Shown in pieces: positions 40,423 to 50,804 of a DNA stretch of 64,000 nucleotides. Under the pieces are notes generated by a model. The model saw only the letters and a list, made by a program, of their open reading frames with translations, did no database searches and was not told the origin of the DNA. The first letter of the stretch is position 1; every line of letters begins with the position of its first letter. The translations under genes and the position numbers were made by a program. The DNA comes from Stentor coeruleus (Eukaryota > Ciliophora > Heterotrichea > Heterotrichida > Stentoridae), in NCBI GenBank assembly GCA_001970955.1, contig MPUH01000112.1, forward strand, positions 40,872 to 104,871. Direction: 5' to 3'.

Positions 40423-42831
40423 CATTTTTTAGTAAATATTCTGTTGAAATATAATACATATTTTAGTTTTTGTATTTATAAAATAGATGGAGGATTTTTT
40501 TTGTGATAAATTTAAGTTTATTGTTGATGATATTTGAATATTCTTTTTTGATGTGTGTTATGGTTTAAAATTATAATAGCTGAAGTGGGTGTTGTGTATA
40601 AAAAAATTTTTTACTGAAATGGATTTGAGCTTTATTATATATACTTTAAAATCAAAGCATATGCATGCTTATGAATAAATATCATATAAATATAAAGGAA
40701 GCTATACTTAAAAACAATTATCAAATCATTTTGTGTAATCTTAATCTTATTAAATCAAATAAAGCTTCGCAAAAAAAAACATATCAAGGTTAAATTTTAT
40801 TATCTTTATTAAAAAACCGAAACTCACTCATTCTACAACTTCCTAATCATCCTTTCAACTTCTAAACTATTACTAAAACCTTAAATAGTACTCACTATAA
40901 AAATCAACCAGTTCAATTTTCCATAATAAAATAACTAAATTTCCTATTAAAAATTTCACTCCTTTCCCCCTCTATCCTAAAAATCAGCTTCCTATGTATT
41001 AATTTTCTATCCCAAATATCTTCCCAAGTATTTCATAATCCCTGCATTTTCCTTTATTCAAAAAAGTATTTTATAACTATCAATATATATTTTTATCTAA
41101 TAATCAATAATAGCAAGCAAAATGAATTCTTGAATCCTGTTTCTGAATCATTTTTATTAGTATGTTTATCAGAATTTCCTATAGCCTCCTCATCCATAGT
41201 AGTAATCTTATTTTTCTTTAATATACCTTTTCAACATAAAAATTATTTTCTTCTTACTAACAGGTTTTAAAAATAATTTATAACTTCAACTACAAATCCT
41301 ATTTATATTTGTAAACATGATCTTTTAATCATAATTATTTAAGTCTGAAGATATTAAATGGGTAAAGATTCCACAAAAATTTGCTGAAAAAAAATATTTG
41401 AGTTTTGTTGAAGATCATGAAGGCTAAGCATTAAATAATTTAATCCATTATTAAAGATTTTATAGAAAAATAGGTTTTATAATAGTTATAAACTATCTAT
41501 AAAAATACTCTCACTTTCAGGTTTAACTACTCTGAGCAATGTCTAAAAGATTGAAGACTTCCTTCCAATAAAGCTGATTTTCTCCTCCCCTCTACTCTGA
41601 CTTTAAAATTATTCCTGATAAATGGTTATAGAAGCTTTTAAGTTGTATTTATATAAATATTATCGAATTAATACCCTATTTTGTTACAAGAATTACTAGT
41701 CTATTCCAATTCTTTTCGCATATTAGTATATTCTAAGTATCATAATTAAATTATGACTATACATATTAAAGGTAGTCATATAAAAATATCTTATAACAGA
41801 ATAAATATATTTTTATATATCATCTTATTTAATCCTATATACCATCATTCTACATCCAAACTGATTCCACCCCTGATTCTTTACAATTTTACCATTCCTA
41901 ATTTATTATATGCAACTATACAGTTTGGTAGTGGTAATTTTGGTAAGACACTATTTATATTATCAAAAATAACTATTTAAATACACAAATTCTCTAAAAT
42001 CAAAGCATTTTTTTATAATAAAATCATTATAAGCATTTTCAAAAACCCATATTAACCAAGAACCTATCATTCTCATATCCCATCTATCAAAGCATTTCCC
42101 TACACAATTTTCCTAATAAAAGTCGCAAGCCTGCCAAAATCTACTAAACTTCTCAAACCCATAAAAAATTGCAAATCATTACAATATAAACCCTCAACTC
42201 CTTAACACCTGCAAATAAAATTCATATAAAAACCCATCATCAAATAAAATCCTTCTAAACCTTCAATATCAGGATTTACAACTAACAAATAAAAACCCCA
42301 CAAAAAAACTTTGATCCAGTAATAAACAGCAATATCCCTTATAATAAACAATAAAAATATATCTAAAACTCTAAAATCTTCATTCGCATAACATCTATTA
42401 ATGTTCATCAAACTAATTTTACATTTTCTTTCACCCTCTTTTTCAGTTAAATTCAGTTATCAGTAATATAATCTACTCATTAATTCTATAACTATGATAC
42501 TTAACCTTTATACCAATATTCATTTTTCATTTGTATTTTTCTCTTATCCTACACATTTTTCTTAATAATTTATTGATAATTGATTCTTTTCTACAGTTTT
42601 TCCAGTTTTCATCTCATTCTTCAATGTATAATAACTTATAGCTATGTTGACTAGCGAAATTGTTTTTAGTACTATTTGAGAAACAAGTTAGTTATATAAT
42701 TTTCGCAAACTCTTTCCAAGGGAGTTTAAGAAACTTCAAGTATCCTTTAAATATAATATTGCCCAATAAAATTTCAGATTTTAACAAAAAAAAGCATAAA
42801 AAGGATGAAATTTTATTGAAATATAAAAAAT
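40423..42831. other. 2.4-kb region, largest gene-poor gap
   Basis: 40423-40690 is a G-rich 3' flank; most of the remainder is C-rich. A short coding-like stretch at about 41344-41425 reads SEDIKWVKIPQKFAEKK and onward before a stop, without a start codon, and may be a gene relic. At 41500-41620 there is an atypical C/T-rich block with no identified function. Short open frames at 41753-41980 and 42202-42411 are not convincing. Confidence 0.35.
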
Positions 42832-43620
42832 ATGAAAGAAGATCAAAAGAAAGAAGCCTCACACCCTGGTTATGTTGAAATGATTGCAAAGGCAATAGTA
42901 GCTCTTAATGATAGAACAGGTTCTTCAGTTCCTGCGATTGTCAAGTTTATCCAGTCCAATTACAAAGACACTGAGTTAGTTCATATCAAGACTCAGCTCA
43001 AACGTTTAGCAGTCCAAGGTAAGCTAGTACGCAACAAGAACTCATACAAACTCGGTGATGAACTGAAACAGAAGTACAAAAAAACTGAGAAAAAAAAGCC
43101 AGCAAAAAAGGTCGAAAAGGTAGAAAATGTTGAAAAAAAGAAAGCAGCTGCTAAACCTAAAAAGAGTGAAGCAAAGGCAAAACCAGCTGAGAAAAAAGCA
43201 AAGAAACCAGCAGCTAAAAAACAAGATAAGAAAAAACCAGCTAAAAAAGCTGCACAAAAACCTAAACCTAAAGCTAAAACTTCTAAACCAAAGAAAAATG
43301 CTAATGCCCTCGCTGATGTCCCTGCACCTAAGCCAGAAGTTGCTTCACCTAAAAAAACTGTAACTCCAAGTCCTAAAGCTACACCAAAACCAGAGCCAGC
43401 TAAAGATAGTAAGAAACCTACACCAGCAAAAGCCTCTGCTAAAAAAGCAACACCTAAGAAAGCTCCTGCTAAAAAAGCTACACCCAAGAAAGCTTCTGCT
43501 AAAAAAACTCCTAGTAAGAAAACTCCAAGTAAGAAGACTGGAAAAGACTCAGTGAAATCTTCAGCTAAGAAAGCTGCAAAAGCTAAAGTATCGAAGAAGA
43601 GTAAAGCAATTACGAGGTAA
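42832..43620 (+). CDS. Linker histone H1 with winged-helix globular domain
   Basis: 262 residues. The N-terminal ~75 are an H15-type winged helix: HPGYVEMIAKAIVALNDRTGSSVPAIVKFIQSNYKD...HIKTQLKRLAVQGKLVRNKNSYKLGDELK, matching the linker-histone fold (P.y.~mi~eAI~al~er~GsS~~AI~kyi~~~y). The remaining ~185 residues are Lys/Ala/Pro-rich with TPKKAPAKK, SAKK and TPSKK repeats, the typical H1 tail. H1 binds the nucleosome dyad and compacts chromatin. Tetrahymena macronuclear H1 lacks the globular domain, so its presence here is of note. Other frames are open over the tail because of its composition and are not genes. Confidence 0.93.
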   Translation: MKEDQKKEASHPGYVEMIAKAIVALNDRTGSSVPAIVKFIQSNYKDTELVHIKTQLKRLAVQGKLVRNKNSYKLGDELKQKYKKTEKKKPAKKVEKVENVEKKKAAAKPKKSEAKAKPAEKKAKKPAAKKQDKKKPAKKAAQKPKPKAKTSKPKKNANALADVPAPKPEVASPKKTVTPSPKATPKPEPAKDSKKPTPAKASAKKATPKKAPAKKATPKKASAKKTPSKKTPSKKTGKDSVKSSAKKAAKAKVSKKSKAITR

Positions 43621-44116
43621 AATAATTTTTAAATTTTTGGATTTAGATTGGCTTTTAAACTTTTGTTTTTTTATATGTTTGTGCTTTTTTTATTGGGAAG
43701 GATTAAATGTATTTTGGATAAGTACTTTTTTGCCAATAAGGTAAAGTGGATAAAAATGGAGGATTCATTTTGATGTTTAAGAGTTAAGAGAGGGTTATAT
43801 ATGATTTGGATTATAAAGAGTTTGTTTTAATTAGAATTTGTGTGATATAGGAAGATTAGCAGGGTGTTGATAAATTATCATAAAATAAAACTAAGTAAAA
43901 GTTCATAAAATCTCAATACAATAACTACTACAAATCAACTAAAAAAATAACTTTTATATTAAAATCCTACTAACACCCTAATTAAATTCATTTAATTAGG
44001 TAAAAATATCTTCTATAAAATAATTTAAAATCATCTATATCTAAACCTATAACAAACACTTCAATAATAAATATTTATTTACTACATTTCCAATTAATTT
44101 GCTTGAGCTTATCTCT
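43621..44116. other. Convergent intergenic region, no gene seen
   Basis: G-rich 3' flank of H1 to about 43870, then C-rich, which is the 3' flank of the minus-strand gene. No RNA gene is recognised. Confidence 0.4.
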
Positions 44117-45454
44117 TTATAACCCCCAGCTCAAATTATTCTTTTTCTTCATCTCACATCCAACTCTTATCACCCTATTCTTCTTACACACAGCTTTATC
44201 ATTCCCATCAAAATAACTTTCATTACGTGAATTTCTTTTACAAACCCCTTTAACCGTACTCATAAAGCTTTGACTTTTAACATCATCCACACTAAATTCA
44301 TCATCTTCTTTACTCCTATCGCAAATCATAAAATAATTTTTCTTCATTTTCTCCATATCAAAAAGGTTTTCTTTTAGCTTTAAATTGAGTATTTCTGAAG
44401 CTTCTCTATATCTTGTTAATCTTTCTCTAAGTTTTTGACATTGTAAATTCGCTACTCTTAGCATTTCTTCCAAATTATGATTTTTTCTTTTAAGTTCAAT
44501 AGTAATTTGATTTTCCCCAAGCTGTATATTAGATAAATCCTGTATATGTGAATAATCATCAAAGCTTTTTTCTATAAGTTTCGAACCATTATAAAACTTT
44601 GATAGATCATCACTTAAAATACTTGTAACATCAGGTTCTGATATATTTAAGCCAGTTTCTCTATCTTGGTAATCATAAAGTTTTCCTTTTAGATCCTCAT
44701 TTTCTCTTACCAAAAATGCGTTTTTTTCAACAAAATCATCAATTTTGGTTTGAGAACTTTTTTTTAACTCATCAAGTAATTTCTCAAAATGATTCTTATC
44801 ATTAATCAAACTTTTCACCATTTCGTTACTTGTAATATAGTCATCTTTAAGTTTCAAATTCTCATTAGTTAGTTCTTTATTTTTCTTGAACTCTATAACT
44901 AATTCTTTATCTTTAGCTTCTAATAATAGTTCTAAGTCAAATAGTTTATTCAATGAACTTTGTTTTTTATAATGATTTTTTGGTGTTATTATTAATATTT
45001 CTTGATATTCTATAACTAAAGGATTTTTTGGGGTTTTAAGATTATCAGTTTTAGGTGTTTCAGCGAATTTTGCGGTTTTAAGGTCTTCTTGTGAAGGTTT
45101 TAGATTAAGATTGTGAGTTTCTATAAGGGATAAGTGTCTGTGTTTTCTTAGTCGGGATAGTTTTTTGTGAGCATTTTCAAGGCTGGCTGTAAGATCTTGG
45201 ATTTCTTTGTTTTTTTTAATTAGTTCAGCTTTTAGTAAGCTGATTTTTGCTTGTTTTTTGTTGAATTTTTCTAAAGGTTTTTGCATTTTGTTCATACTAT
45301 CGACGAGCTGCTTGGTTATAAACTCGAATTTTATGATTTTTGACTCGTAAAAACTTTGATTGTCGTCGAAACGGTTTTCGAGTTCTTTGTACTTTTTTAC
45401 TTCTTCGTAATAACTTGCTTTCCATTGTTGTACTTCAGGATTAGTTGCTGACAT
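44117..45454 (-). CDS. Coiled-coil protein, unknown function
   Basis: 445 residues. Three helical heptad stretches (about 10-110, 170-270 and 310-375) are separated by polar linkers; the linker at ~120-150 has repeated LKTAKFAETPKTDNLKTPK-like Thr-Pro sites that could be phosphorylated. The C-terminal ~45 residues are basic with Cys/Arg pairs (VCKRNSRNES, AVCKKNRVIRVGC). There is no membrane segment. It is not recognised. A cytoskeletal or centrosomal scaffold would be the usual guess for such a protein in a ciliate, but nothing in the sequence decides it. Confidence 0.6.
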   Translation of the reverse strand: MSATNPEVQQWKASYYEEVKKYKELENRFDDNQSFYESKIIKFEFITKQLVDSMNKMQKPLEKFNKKQAKISLLKAELIKKNKEIQDLTASLENAHKKLSRLRKHRHLSLIETHNLNLKPSQEDLKTAKFAETPKTDNLKTPKNPLVIEYQEILIITPKNHYKKQSSLNKLFDLELLLEAKDKELVIEFKKNKELTNENLKLKDDYITSNEMVKSLINDKNHFEKLLDELKKSSQTKIDDFVEKNAFLVRENEDLKGKLYDYQDRETGLNISEPDVTSILSDDLSKFYNGSKLIEKSFDDYSHIQDLSNIQLGENQITIELKRKNHNLEEMLRVANLQCQKLRERLTRYREASEILNLKLKENLFDMEKMKKNYFMICDRSKEDDEFSVDDVKSQSFMSTVKGVCKRNSRNESYFDGNDKAVCKKNRVIRVGCEMKKKNNLSWGL

Positions 45455-46393
45455 AAAGTTATTAATTTTGATATTATTATGGAGGGAGAATCTGTTTTTT
45501 ATATAACCAAAGATTTTGGGTTTTTGCTGATGAAAGGAAAATAAAGCTGAGATTTTTATGTGTATTAAGGAAATTAAGAATTTGTAATGAGGATTACAAA
45601 ATAAGAGTTGAAATATGTACTGGAATACTTTGGATATATATGATTTATAGTATAAATCTGAATATTTTTTTTTTATATTAATATTATAGTAAAGTTGTGA
45701 ATTAGTTTGTAAGTTTTGATATTAATGCTTTTATGAGCCTTTAGATTTAAAGCTTAGGGTTGTGAAGTAAATGAATTTTGGCGCATTGATAAGATAAGAA
45801 AATATAAGTAAAATGATTATGGTATCAAAGGGGATTTTATGAGTTTATATTTAGTAATTTATGATGCTTGTTTGAAGGGATTTTTGAGTATGAGGGATGA
45901 TAAAGTATTGTTTTTTATTATCTTGCTTAAATCATATTACAGATAATAAAGTTTTCCTAATATTCTCAGATTATAACCTTAAATCCCCAACCTAATCTAC
46001 CTTCAGCTTAAAATCATTATCAAACATAATATATAAAAAATAGGTATGTGCAAGTAATAACAAAATCCTTAGACATAAAAAACTTATCTTTATTTCACAG
46101 AAAATATTTCTTATTTTCTACATCACACTCATTTTAAATCTAAACTAAAATACTAACTTCAAAATTCTTTCAAAAAAAAAATCCTCTAATAATAACATTC
46201 ACTTAAAATACTATTTTCCCAATTCAAATCACATTTTAAAACAATATCAAAATTATCATATCCTCTTAATTATATAAAAAATAATGTAAAAATTCACAAA
46301 GCCATATATGCTATAAACTATTACAAAGAAAGTTTTCCTAAACAAATGTTAAAAAAAAAATCACAAGAACTATTAAAGTAGGATATAATTATT
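45455..46393. other. Divergent intergenic region, no gene seen
   Basis: G-rich from the minus-strand gene to about 45920 and then C-rich up to CEP164, the expected pattern for a divergent promoter region. No repeat or RNA gene is seen. Confidence 0.4.
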
Positions 46394-48364
46394 ATGTCTA
46401 GCAGCATAATTTTGAATGAGGAAATAGATGATGATTATGAGCCTAAAGAAGAAGAAATTGCTGAGTATGCAATGTTTCTAGGGATGTCTTTACCTGAAGA
46501 TGAAGAGTTTCTATATATTGCTCGAGAAGGTTTAAAAGCTCCCCTTCCTGAGCCTTGGAAGCCTTGCCAAACAAAAACTGGAGACATATATTTCTTCAAT
46601 TTCGATACAGGACAGAGCGTCTGGGAACACCCTTGCGATACTTATTATAAAGAATTATTTATAGAAGCCAAGAGTAAAAGAAAATCTCAACCTAAAAAAT
46701 CGCCACTTCAAGAACCTAAAGAACGTTCTATAAAACCAGTTCCAGCCTTCCCAAAAAGCGTCAGCCCAATGAGTTTTGATAAAAAACGTGATATTCTAAC
46801 TGAGTTCATACAATTAGAAAAAGAAATCAAAGAAAACAAAACTGCTCTGAAATCAAAACTTGAAAATGAACTACAAAGCCAACTTCGTGATCTTAGCATA
46901 CAAAGGGATATTGAAATCAAATTATATAAAGAGCAACTTGAAAAAGACAGTAAAAAAAAAGCTTCGAATATATCCAAAGATCTAGAAAATGTTGAAAGCG
47001 ATGAGAAAAACAGTTTCGAACAAAGACTTAAAAAAAAGATTGAAGATTTAAAAGCAGAACATAATAAACTGTATGAAAATGAGAAGAAAAAAATCCAAGA
47101 AAAAATCGATAATGAAATTAAAGTATTTAAAAATGAAGCACAAGATAAGAAAAATAAAAGACTTGACAATGAAAAAAATGCTATGGAAATTGAGAAGAAA
47201 AATATTAAAAAACAAATTGAAGAGCAGGAAGAGATTTTAGATAAACAAAAAAAGGCTAATTTAAGGTTTGAAGAGGATATGAAGGAAGAAGCTAATGTAG
47301 AAGATGATAGGTTGAAAAAGGAAATGATGAAAAAAATTGAAGAATTTAGAAAGGAACAGGAATATGAGGTACAAAGGTCTATTGTTAGTGCGAGAAGTAA
47401 AAAATCTCAAGTGACATTACAGGAAAAAATTAGAGAATTGAAAGAGGAGTATAAGGTTAAGGAGGAAATGGAAAAGAGAAATGCTAAGAGAGAATTAGAG
47501 GATGAGCTTAAGGATTTATATAAAGACACAAATGTTTTGAGTCCGAAACTACAGAGTAATATGTTTGAGTTTGATAAAAATTATCAATTTGATGAACTAA
47601 ATACAAAATATAAAATAAAACGACGTGAAGAACTTTTTAAAATGGAGCAAGAACTAGAAAAAAAACTAATCCTACAAAAAGAACTCATTGAAAAAAACAA
47701 TAAAGACAAATTGAATATGTTTAAAGAACGGCCAAGTAATGCTAATTTTATAGAACTAGAGCAAAAAATAATAGAACTAGCCAAAGAATTATCTCAGGCG
47801 AAAGAAAAACTTAGAATCACAGAAGAAAATGTTTTTAAAAGCCAAAACATCAACAACGAACTAAAAAAGATCCACGAGTCTTTGAAAAAATCCTACGAAC
47901 AAAAACAAGAAAGTCTTCCAAAAAGCACAAAAATCAATGAACTCCGCAGAAAAATCCAAGAAAAAGACCAAAAACTGGAAAAAATCCGTTCATCAACACC
48001 TAATAAACTAGAAATCCTAGAAGCAGAAGTCCGAAATATAAAATCACGACTTAACAACCCAATAAACTTATATGGAAATATAGAAAAACCAATTTTTAAT
48101 TACGAAGAAAAAGTTCAAATTCCCTTAAAAAGAACAGCCTCTGAGAAAAGAGAAAATAAACATAAGACTATAGAAGATATGAAAGAAAATATTATTAGTG
48201 ATAATGAAGAAGAGATGCTTAGTGATTGGAGAAAAGAAGATAGTTGGAATTTATCTAGAGATATAAGCCCTGTTGGGGTTGATAAAAATAAAGGGCAATA
48301 TAAAAGACCACAATTCCCAACTAGGACATGGATAAAGTCAAGAGATGATATTTTGCGATATTAA
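46394..48364 (+). CDS. CEP164: CEP164 homologue (basal-body distal appendage protein)
   Basis: 656 residues. The N-terminal 90 are strikingly like vertebrate CEP164: EEEIAEYAMFLGMSLPEDEEFLYIAREGLKAPLPEPWKPCQ, then GDIYFFNFDTGQSVWEHPCD, a WW domain with Trp55, Trp77 and Pro80. The rest is long coiled coil (about 130-560) rich in Glu and Lys, as in CEP164, with an acidic and Trp-containing end (ISDNEEEMLSDWRKEDSW). CEP164 sits on distal appendages, recruits TTBK2 through its N-terminus and is needed for basal-body docking; that role is expected here by homology. The animal protein is longer (~1460). Minus-strand frames over the coiled coil are compositional. Confidence 0.93.
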   Translation: MSSSIILNEEIDDDYEPKEEEIAEYAMFLGMSLPEDEEFLYIAREGLKAPLPEPWKPCQTKTGDIYFFNFDTGQSVWEHPCDTYYKELFIEAKSKRKSQPKKSPLQEPKERSIKPVPAFPKSVSPMSFDKKRDILTEFIQLEKEIKENKTALKSKLENELQSQLRDLSIQRDIEIKLYKEQLEKDSKKKASNISKDLENVESDEKNSFEQRLKKKIEDLKAEHNKLYENEKKKIQEKIDNEIKVFKNEAQDKKNKRLDNEKNAMEIEKKNIKKQIEEQEEILDKQKKANLRFEEDMKEEANVEDDRLKKEMMKKIEEFRKEQEYEVQRSIVSARSKKSQVTLQEKIRELKEEYKVKEEMEKRNAKRELEDELKDLYKDTNVLSPKLQSNMFEFDKNYQFDELNTKYKIKRREELFKMEQELEKKLILQKELIEKNNKDKLNMFKERPSNANFIELEQKIIELAKELSQAKEKLRITEENVFKSQNINNELKKIHESLKKSYEQKQESLPKSTKINELRRKIQEKDQKLEKIRSSTPNKLEILEAEVRNIKSRLNNPINLYGNIEKPIFNYEEKVQIPLKRTASEKRENKHKTIEDMKENIISDNEEEMLSDWRKEDSWNLSRDISPVGVDKNKGQYKRPQFPTRTWIKSRDDILRY

Positions 48365-48846
48365 AGATAGGATGTAGGCTAAGTAACTTAAAGATTTATG
48401 TATATTTTAGATGTTAGAAGAAATTTTGTAGATTTGAAAAGATTTTGTAAAAAAATTCGGAAATATAATATAAGAGATTTAGTTAAGAAATTAAATATCT
48501 TACAAAATTCCCTAATCTAAGCAGACATTTCTAACTCATTAATCACCAAAATCATTGTTGTTGAAGAGCAATCTTCAGGTAAAAGCGCAGTGTATTCAAA
48601 GCATTATTGATTGGAAAATACTTCCAAAAGGTCAAGGTATAGTAGTTCATTATCCTATTAAAATCTGTATTATCAAAATTTTTTTTCAGTGTCTTAATAA
48701 TTATTATTTTAGTAAATAATTTTAAGCTGACCAAAAATCATAATTTTAAACTAAAACTATAATTTTCAATACCAATTTGTATGAACTTTTACCTAATCAC
48801 CCATGACATATTTTTCAAACATTTTTGAAAAATTCGGAAAAATAAA
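48365..48846. other. Intergenic region containing a decayed dynamin fragment
   Basis: 3' flank of CEP164, then the pseudogene fragment at 48442-48670 (see there), then the 5' flank of the dynamin-like gene. Confidence 0.5.
48442..48670 (+). pseudogene. Truncated, decayed duplicate of the 5' end of the dynamin-like gene
   Basis: This ~229-bp segment matches 48821-49049, i.e. the last ~26 nt of 5' flank plus about 200 nt of coding sequence of the dynamin-like gene. The start ATG is lost. The P-loop region is still readable (VEQSSGKS) but a small insertion after it shifts the frame, and stops follow. It ends abruptly within the region encoding RCPIRIRM. It is a partial tandem duplication 379 bp upstream of its parent. 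Confidence 0.85.
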
Positions 48847-50667
48847 ATGGAAGATTTAGTTAAGAGACTAAATGTTTTACAGAATTCTCTCATTCAAGCT
48901 GATATTCCTAAACTAATACAATTACCTGAAATAATTGTTGTTGGAGAGCAATCTTCAGGTAAAAGCAGTGTACTGCAAAGTATTATTGAACGAGAAATAC
49001 TTCCAAAAGGTCAAGGAATTGTGACTCGTTGCCCTATTAGAATACGTATGCAAAAATCTAAAGAGGAGCGGGAATATGCTTGTTTTGAACATCTGGGATC
49101 AAAAGAATTCACATTGGATGAAGTTAGTGAAATTATAAAAAAGCGTACTGAAGAGCTTACTGAAATCGAATATGTTACTGACACAGAAATAACAATAGAC
49201 CTTTATGGACCAAACATGACTAGCTTAACTCTAGTAGATCTTCCTGGTATAGTAAGCATTGCATCAGAAGGTCAGCCTGAAGATATTGTGCAAAGGATAG
49301 AAAAAATTGTTAGACAAAGAATAAATAGCAGTCATGTTTTAATTCTTGCAATAACACCTGCTTCAAATGATTCTTCAAATTCTAAATCTGTGCCAATGGC
49401 TAAAATGGCTGACCCTGAAGGTATAAGAACATTAGGGGTATTTACAAAACTTGACCGTATAGAAAAAGGTTGTAATCCATTAGAAATGATGGATAAAATA
49501 AGTAGTTATTTCAAACTTGGTTATGTCGGAGTGGTTTGCAGAGACCAATCAGACGTGATATCAGGGAAAACATTTGAAGATCAGTTTAAAAAAGAAGCCA
49601 AATTTTTTTCAGATAATGAAGAATTTAAGCAAAATTTTGAGATTTTTGGAATTGCTGCGTTAAGGAATAAGCTTGAAAATGAATTTAGAAAGCATTTAGA
49701 AAAAACTTTGCCTATTATATATAAAGAAGTAGATACACAGATAAAAGAAATTGATGAACATCTTGCGCTTGTTGGTAGTAGCATACCTCAAGGGTATAAT
49801 TTGCATGCATATGCTTACACATCTTTCAACGATATTTTTTTACAGTTTGAAACTTTAATGGATGGGTCTGGTGTTTCTCTTATTAGTGAAAAACTTGTAG
49901 GCGGTTCTCTTTTTCGTAAGCTTATTAAAGATTTTCACGCAATTATGAAATCAGCAAAGGCTTCATTAGACATCGAAGAAGAAAAATTTATATTTTATAT
50001 TATGAATTCTGGGGGAATTGAAGGATCTTGCAAGATACCAAATGGGCTAATAAAGCAGCTAGTCTCAAAAAACCTAGAACGCTTAAAAAAACCGATTTTC
50101 AAGTTTTTGAATAAATGTGTAGAAAATATAATGAATTTTATTCGGGATTTTAAATGCGGATTATTTAGTCAGTATAAAAAAATTCAAGGGATTTTTAATT
50201 TAAAATTTGAAGAAATTCTTGAAAAGGCTAAAGAGAAAGTTGAGAAAAAGATAAAGTTCTTGATTTATCTTGAAGGAAAGTATATAGATCCTGATATGAA
50301 TTTTAGTAATTTTAAGTTAAATGAATATATTGAAGAAAAAGATACAAAGAAAAAAGGTTTAAAAGACGTTGAGGCTTCTAAGGGATATGATGATTTAACA
50401 ACTCAGGTTGTTAAGTTTTATTCTAAAGCAAAAGACTCACTCGATGAAAATGTTCCAAAATATATCAAATTTTACTTGTTAGATCATGTTTTCAAACAGC
50501 TAAGGAATGATATTTTTACAATGATTAATGAATGCTCCGATATTGCTAGTCTGTTTGAAGAAAGTCCTGATATTTCAAGGAAAAGAGTGACACTTTCAAG
50601 AAAAAAAGTCCTTTTGCAAAATGTTTTCAAATCGCTTAGGATGATAACTTCAACTTATATCAATTAA
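48847..50667 (+). CDS. Dynamin-like GTPase (DRP/Mx type)
   Basis: 606 residues. GTPase motifs: G1 GEQSSGKSS (33-41), the switch-I region GIVTRCPIRI, G3 DLPG (131-134) and G4 TKLD (200-203), with the dynamin-specific 'EGQPEDIVQRIEKIVRQRI'. Residues ~290-480 form the middle/stalk region, and the C-terminal ~90 (YIKFYLLDHVFKQLRNDIFTMINE...SRKRVTLSRKKVLLQNVFKSLRMI) fit the GTPase effector domain. There is no PH or Pro-rich domain, so it resembles the DRP1/Mx/plant DRP class rather than classical endocytic dynamin. Likely a role in membrane fission at endosomes, mitochondria or during phagocytosis. A decayed copy of its 5' end lies upstream. Confidence 0.92.
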   Translation: MEDLVKRLNVLQNSLIQADIPKLIQLPEIIVVGEQSSGKSSVLQSIIEREILPKGQGIVTRCPIRIRMQKSKEEREYACFEHLGSKEFTLDEVSEIIKKRTEELTEIEYVTDTEITIDLYGPNMTSLTLVDLPGIVSIASEGQPEDIVQRIEKIVRQRINSSHVLILAITPASNDSSNSKSVPMAKMADPEGIRTLGVFTKLDRIEKGCNPLEMMDKISSYFKLGYVGVVCRDQSDVISGKTFEDQFKKEAKFFSDNEEFKQNFEIFGIAALRNKLENEFRKHLEKTLPIIYKEVDTQIKEIDEHLALVGSSIPQGYNLHAYAYTSFNDIFLQFETLMDGSGVSLISEKLVGGSLFRKLIKDFHAIMKSAKASLDIEEEKFIFYIMNSGGIEGSCKIPNGLIKQLVSKNLERLKKPIFKFLNKCVENIMNFIRDFKCGLFSQYKKIQGIFNLKFEEILEKAKEKVEKKIKFLIYLEGKYIDPDMNFSNFKLNEYIEEKDTKKKGLKDVEASKGYDDLTTQVVKFYSKAKDSLDENVPKYIKFYLLDHVFKQLRNDIFTMINECSDIASLFEESPDISRKRVTLSRKKVLLQNVFKSLRMITSTYIN

Positions 50668-50804
50668 CTATAGTTTAGAATTAATTTTAAATGCTTTTTA
50701 CCATGATATGCATAAAAAATAAAATATTAGTTAAAGATAAATTGTATATAACTAAATGGCAAATCTTATTCTATCATTATTAAATGTTTCTTACAACTAA
50801 ATGT

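Noticed and set aside
41500-41540. Resemblance of CACTTTCAGG to a U3 snoRNA box
   Set aside because: Match is about ten bases and no other U3 boxes or snoRNA features follow.
41753-41980. 75-codon plus-strand frame
   Set aside because: Composition matches intergenic DNA; no domain and no promoter-like context.
42202-42411. 69-codon minus-strand hydrophobic frame
   Set aside because: Could be a small membrane protein, but it lies in the C-rich 5' flank of histone H1, has no homology I recognise, and no intron extends it sensibly.
42993-43487. 164-codon minus-strand hydrophobic frame
   Set aside because: Reverse strand of the histone H1 Lys/Ala tail; shadow by composition.
46708-47169. 153-codon minus-strand Ser/Phe/Leu-rich frame
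   Set aside because: Antisense of the CEP164 coiled coil; no independent support.
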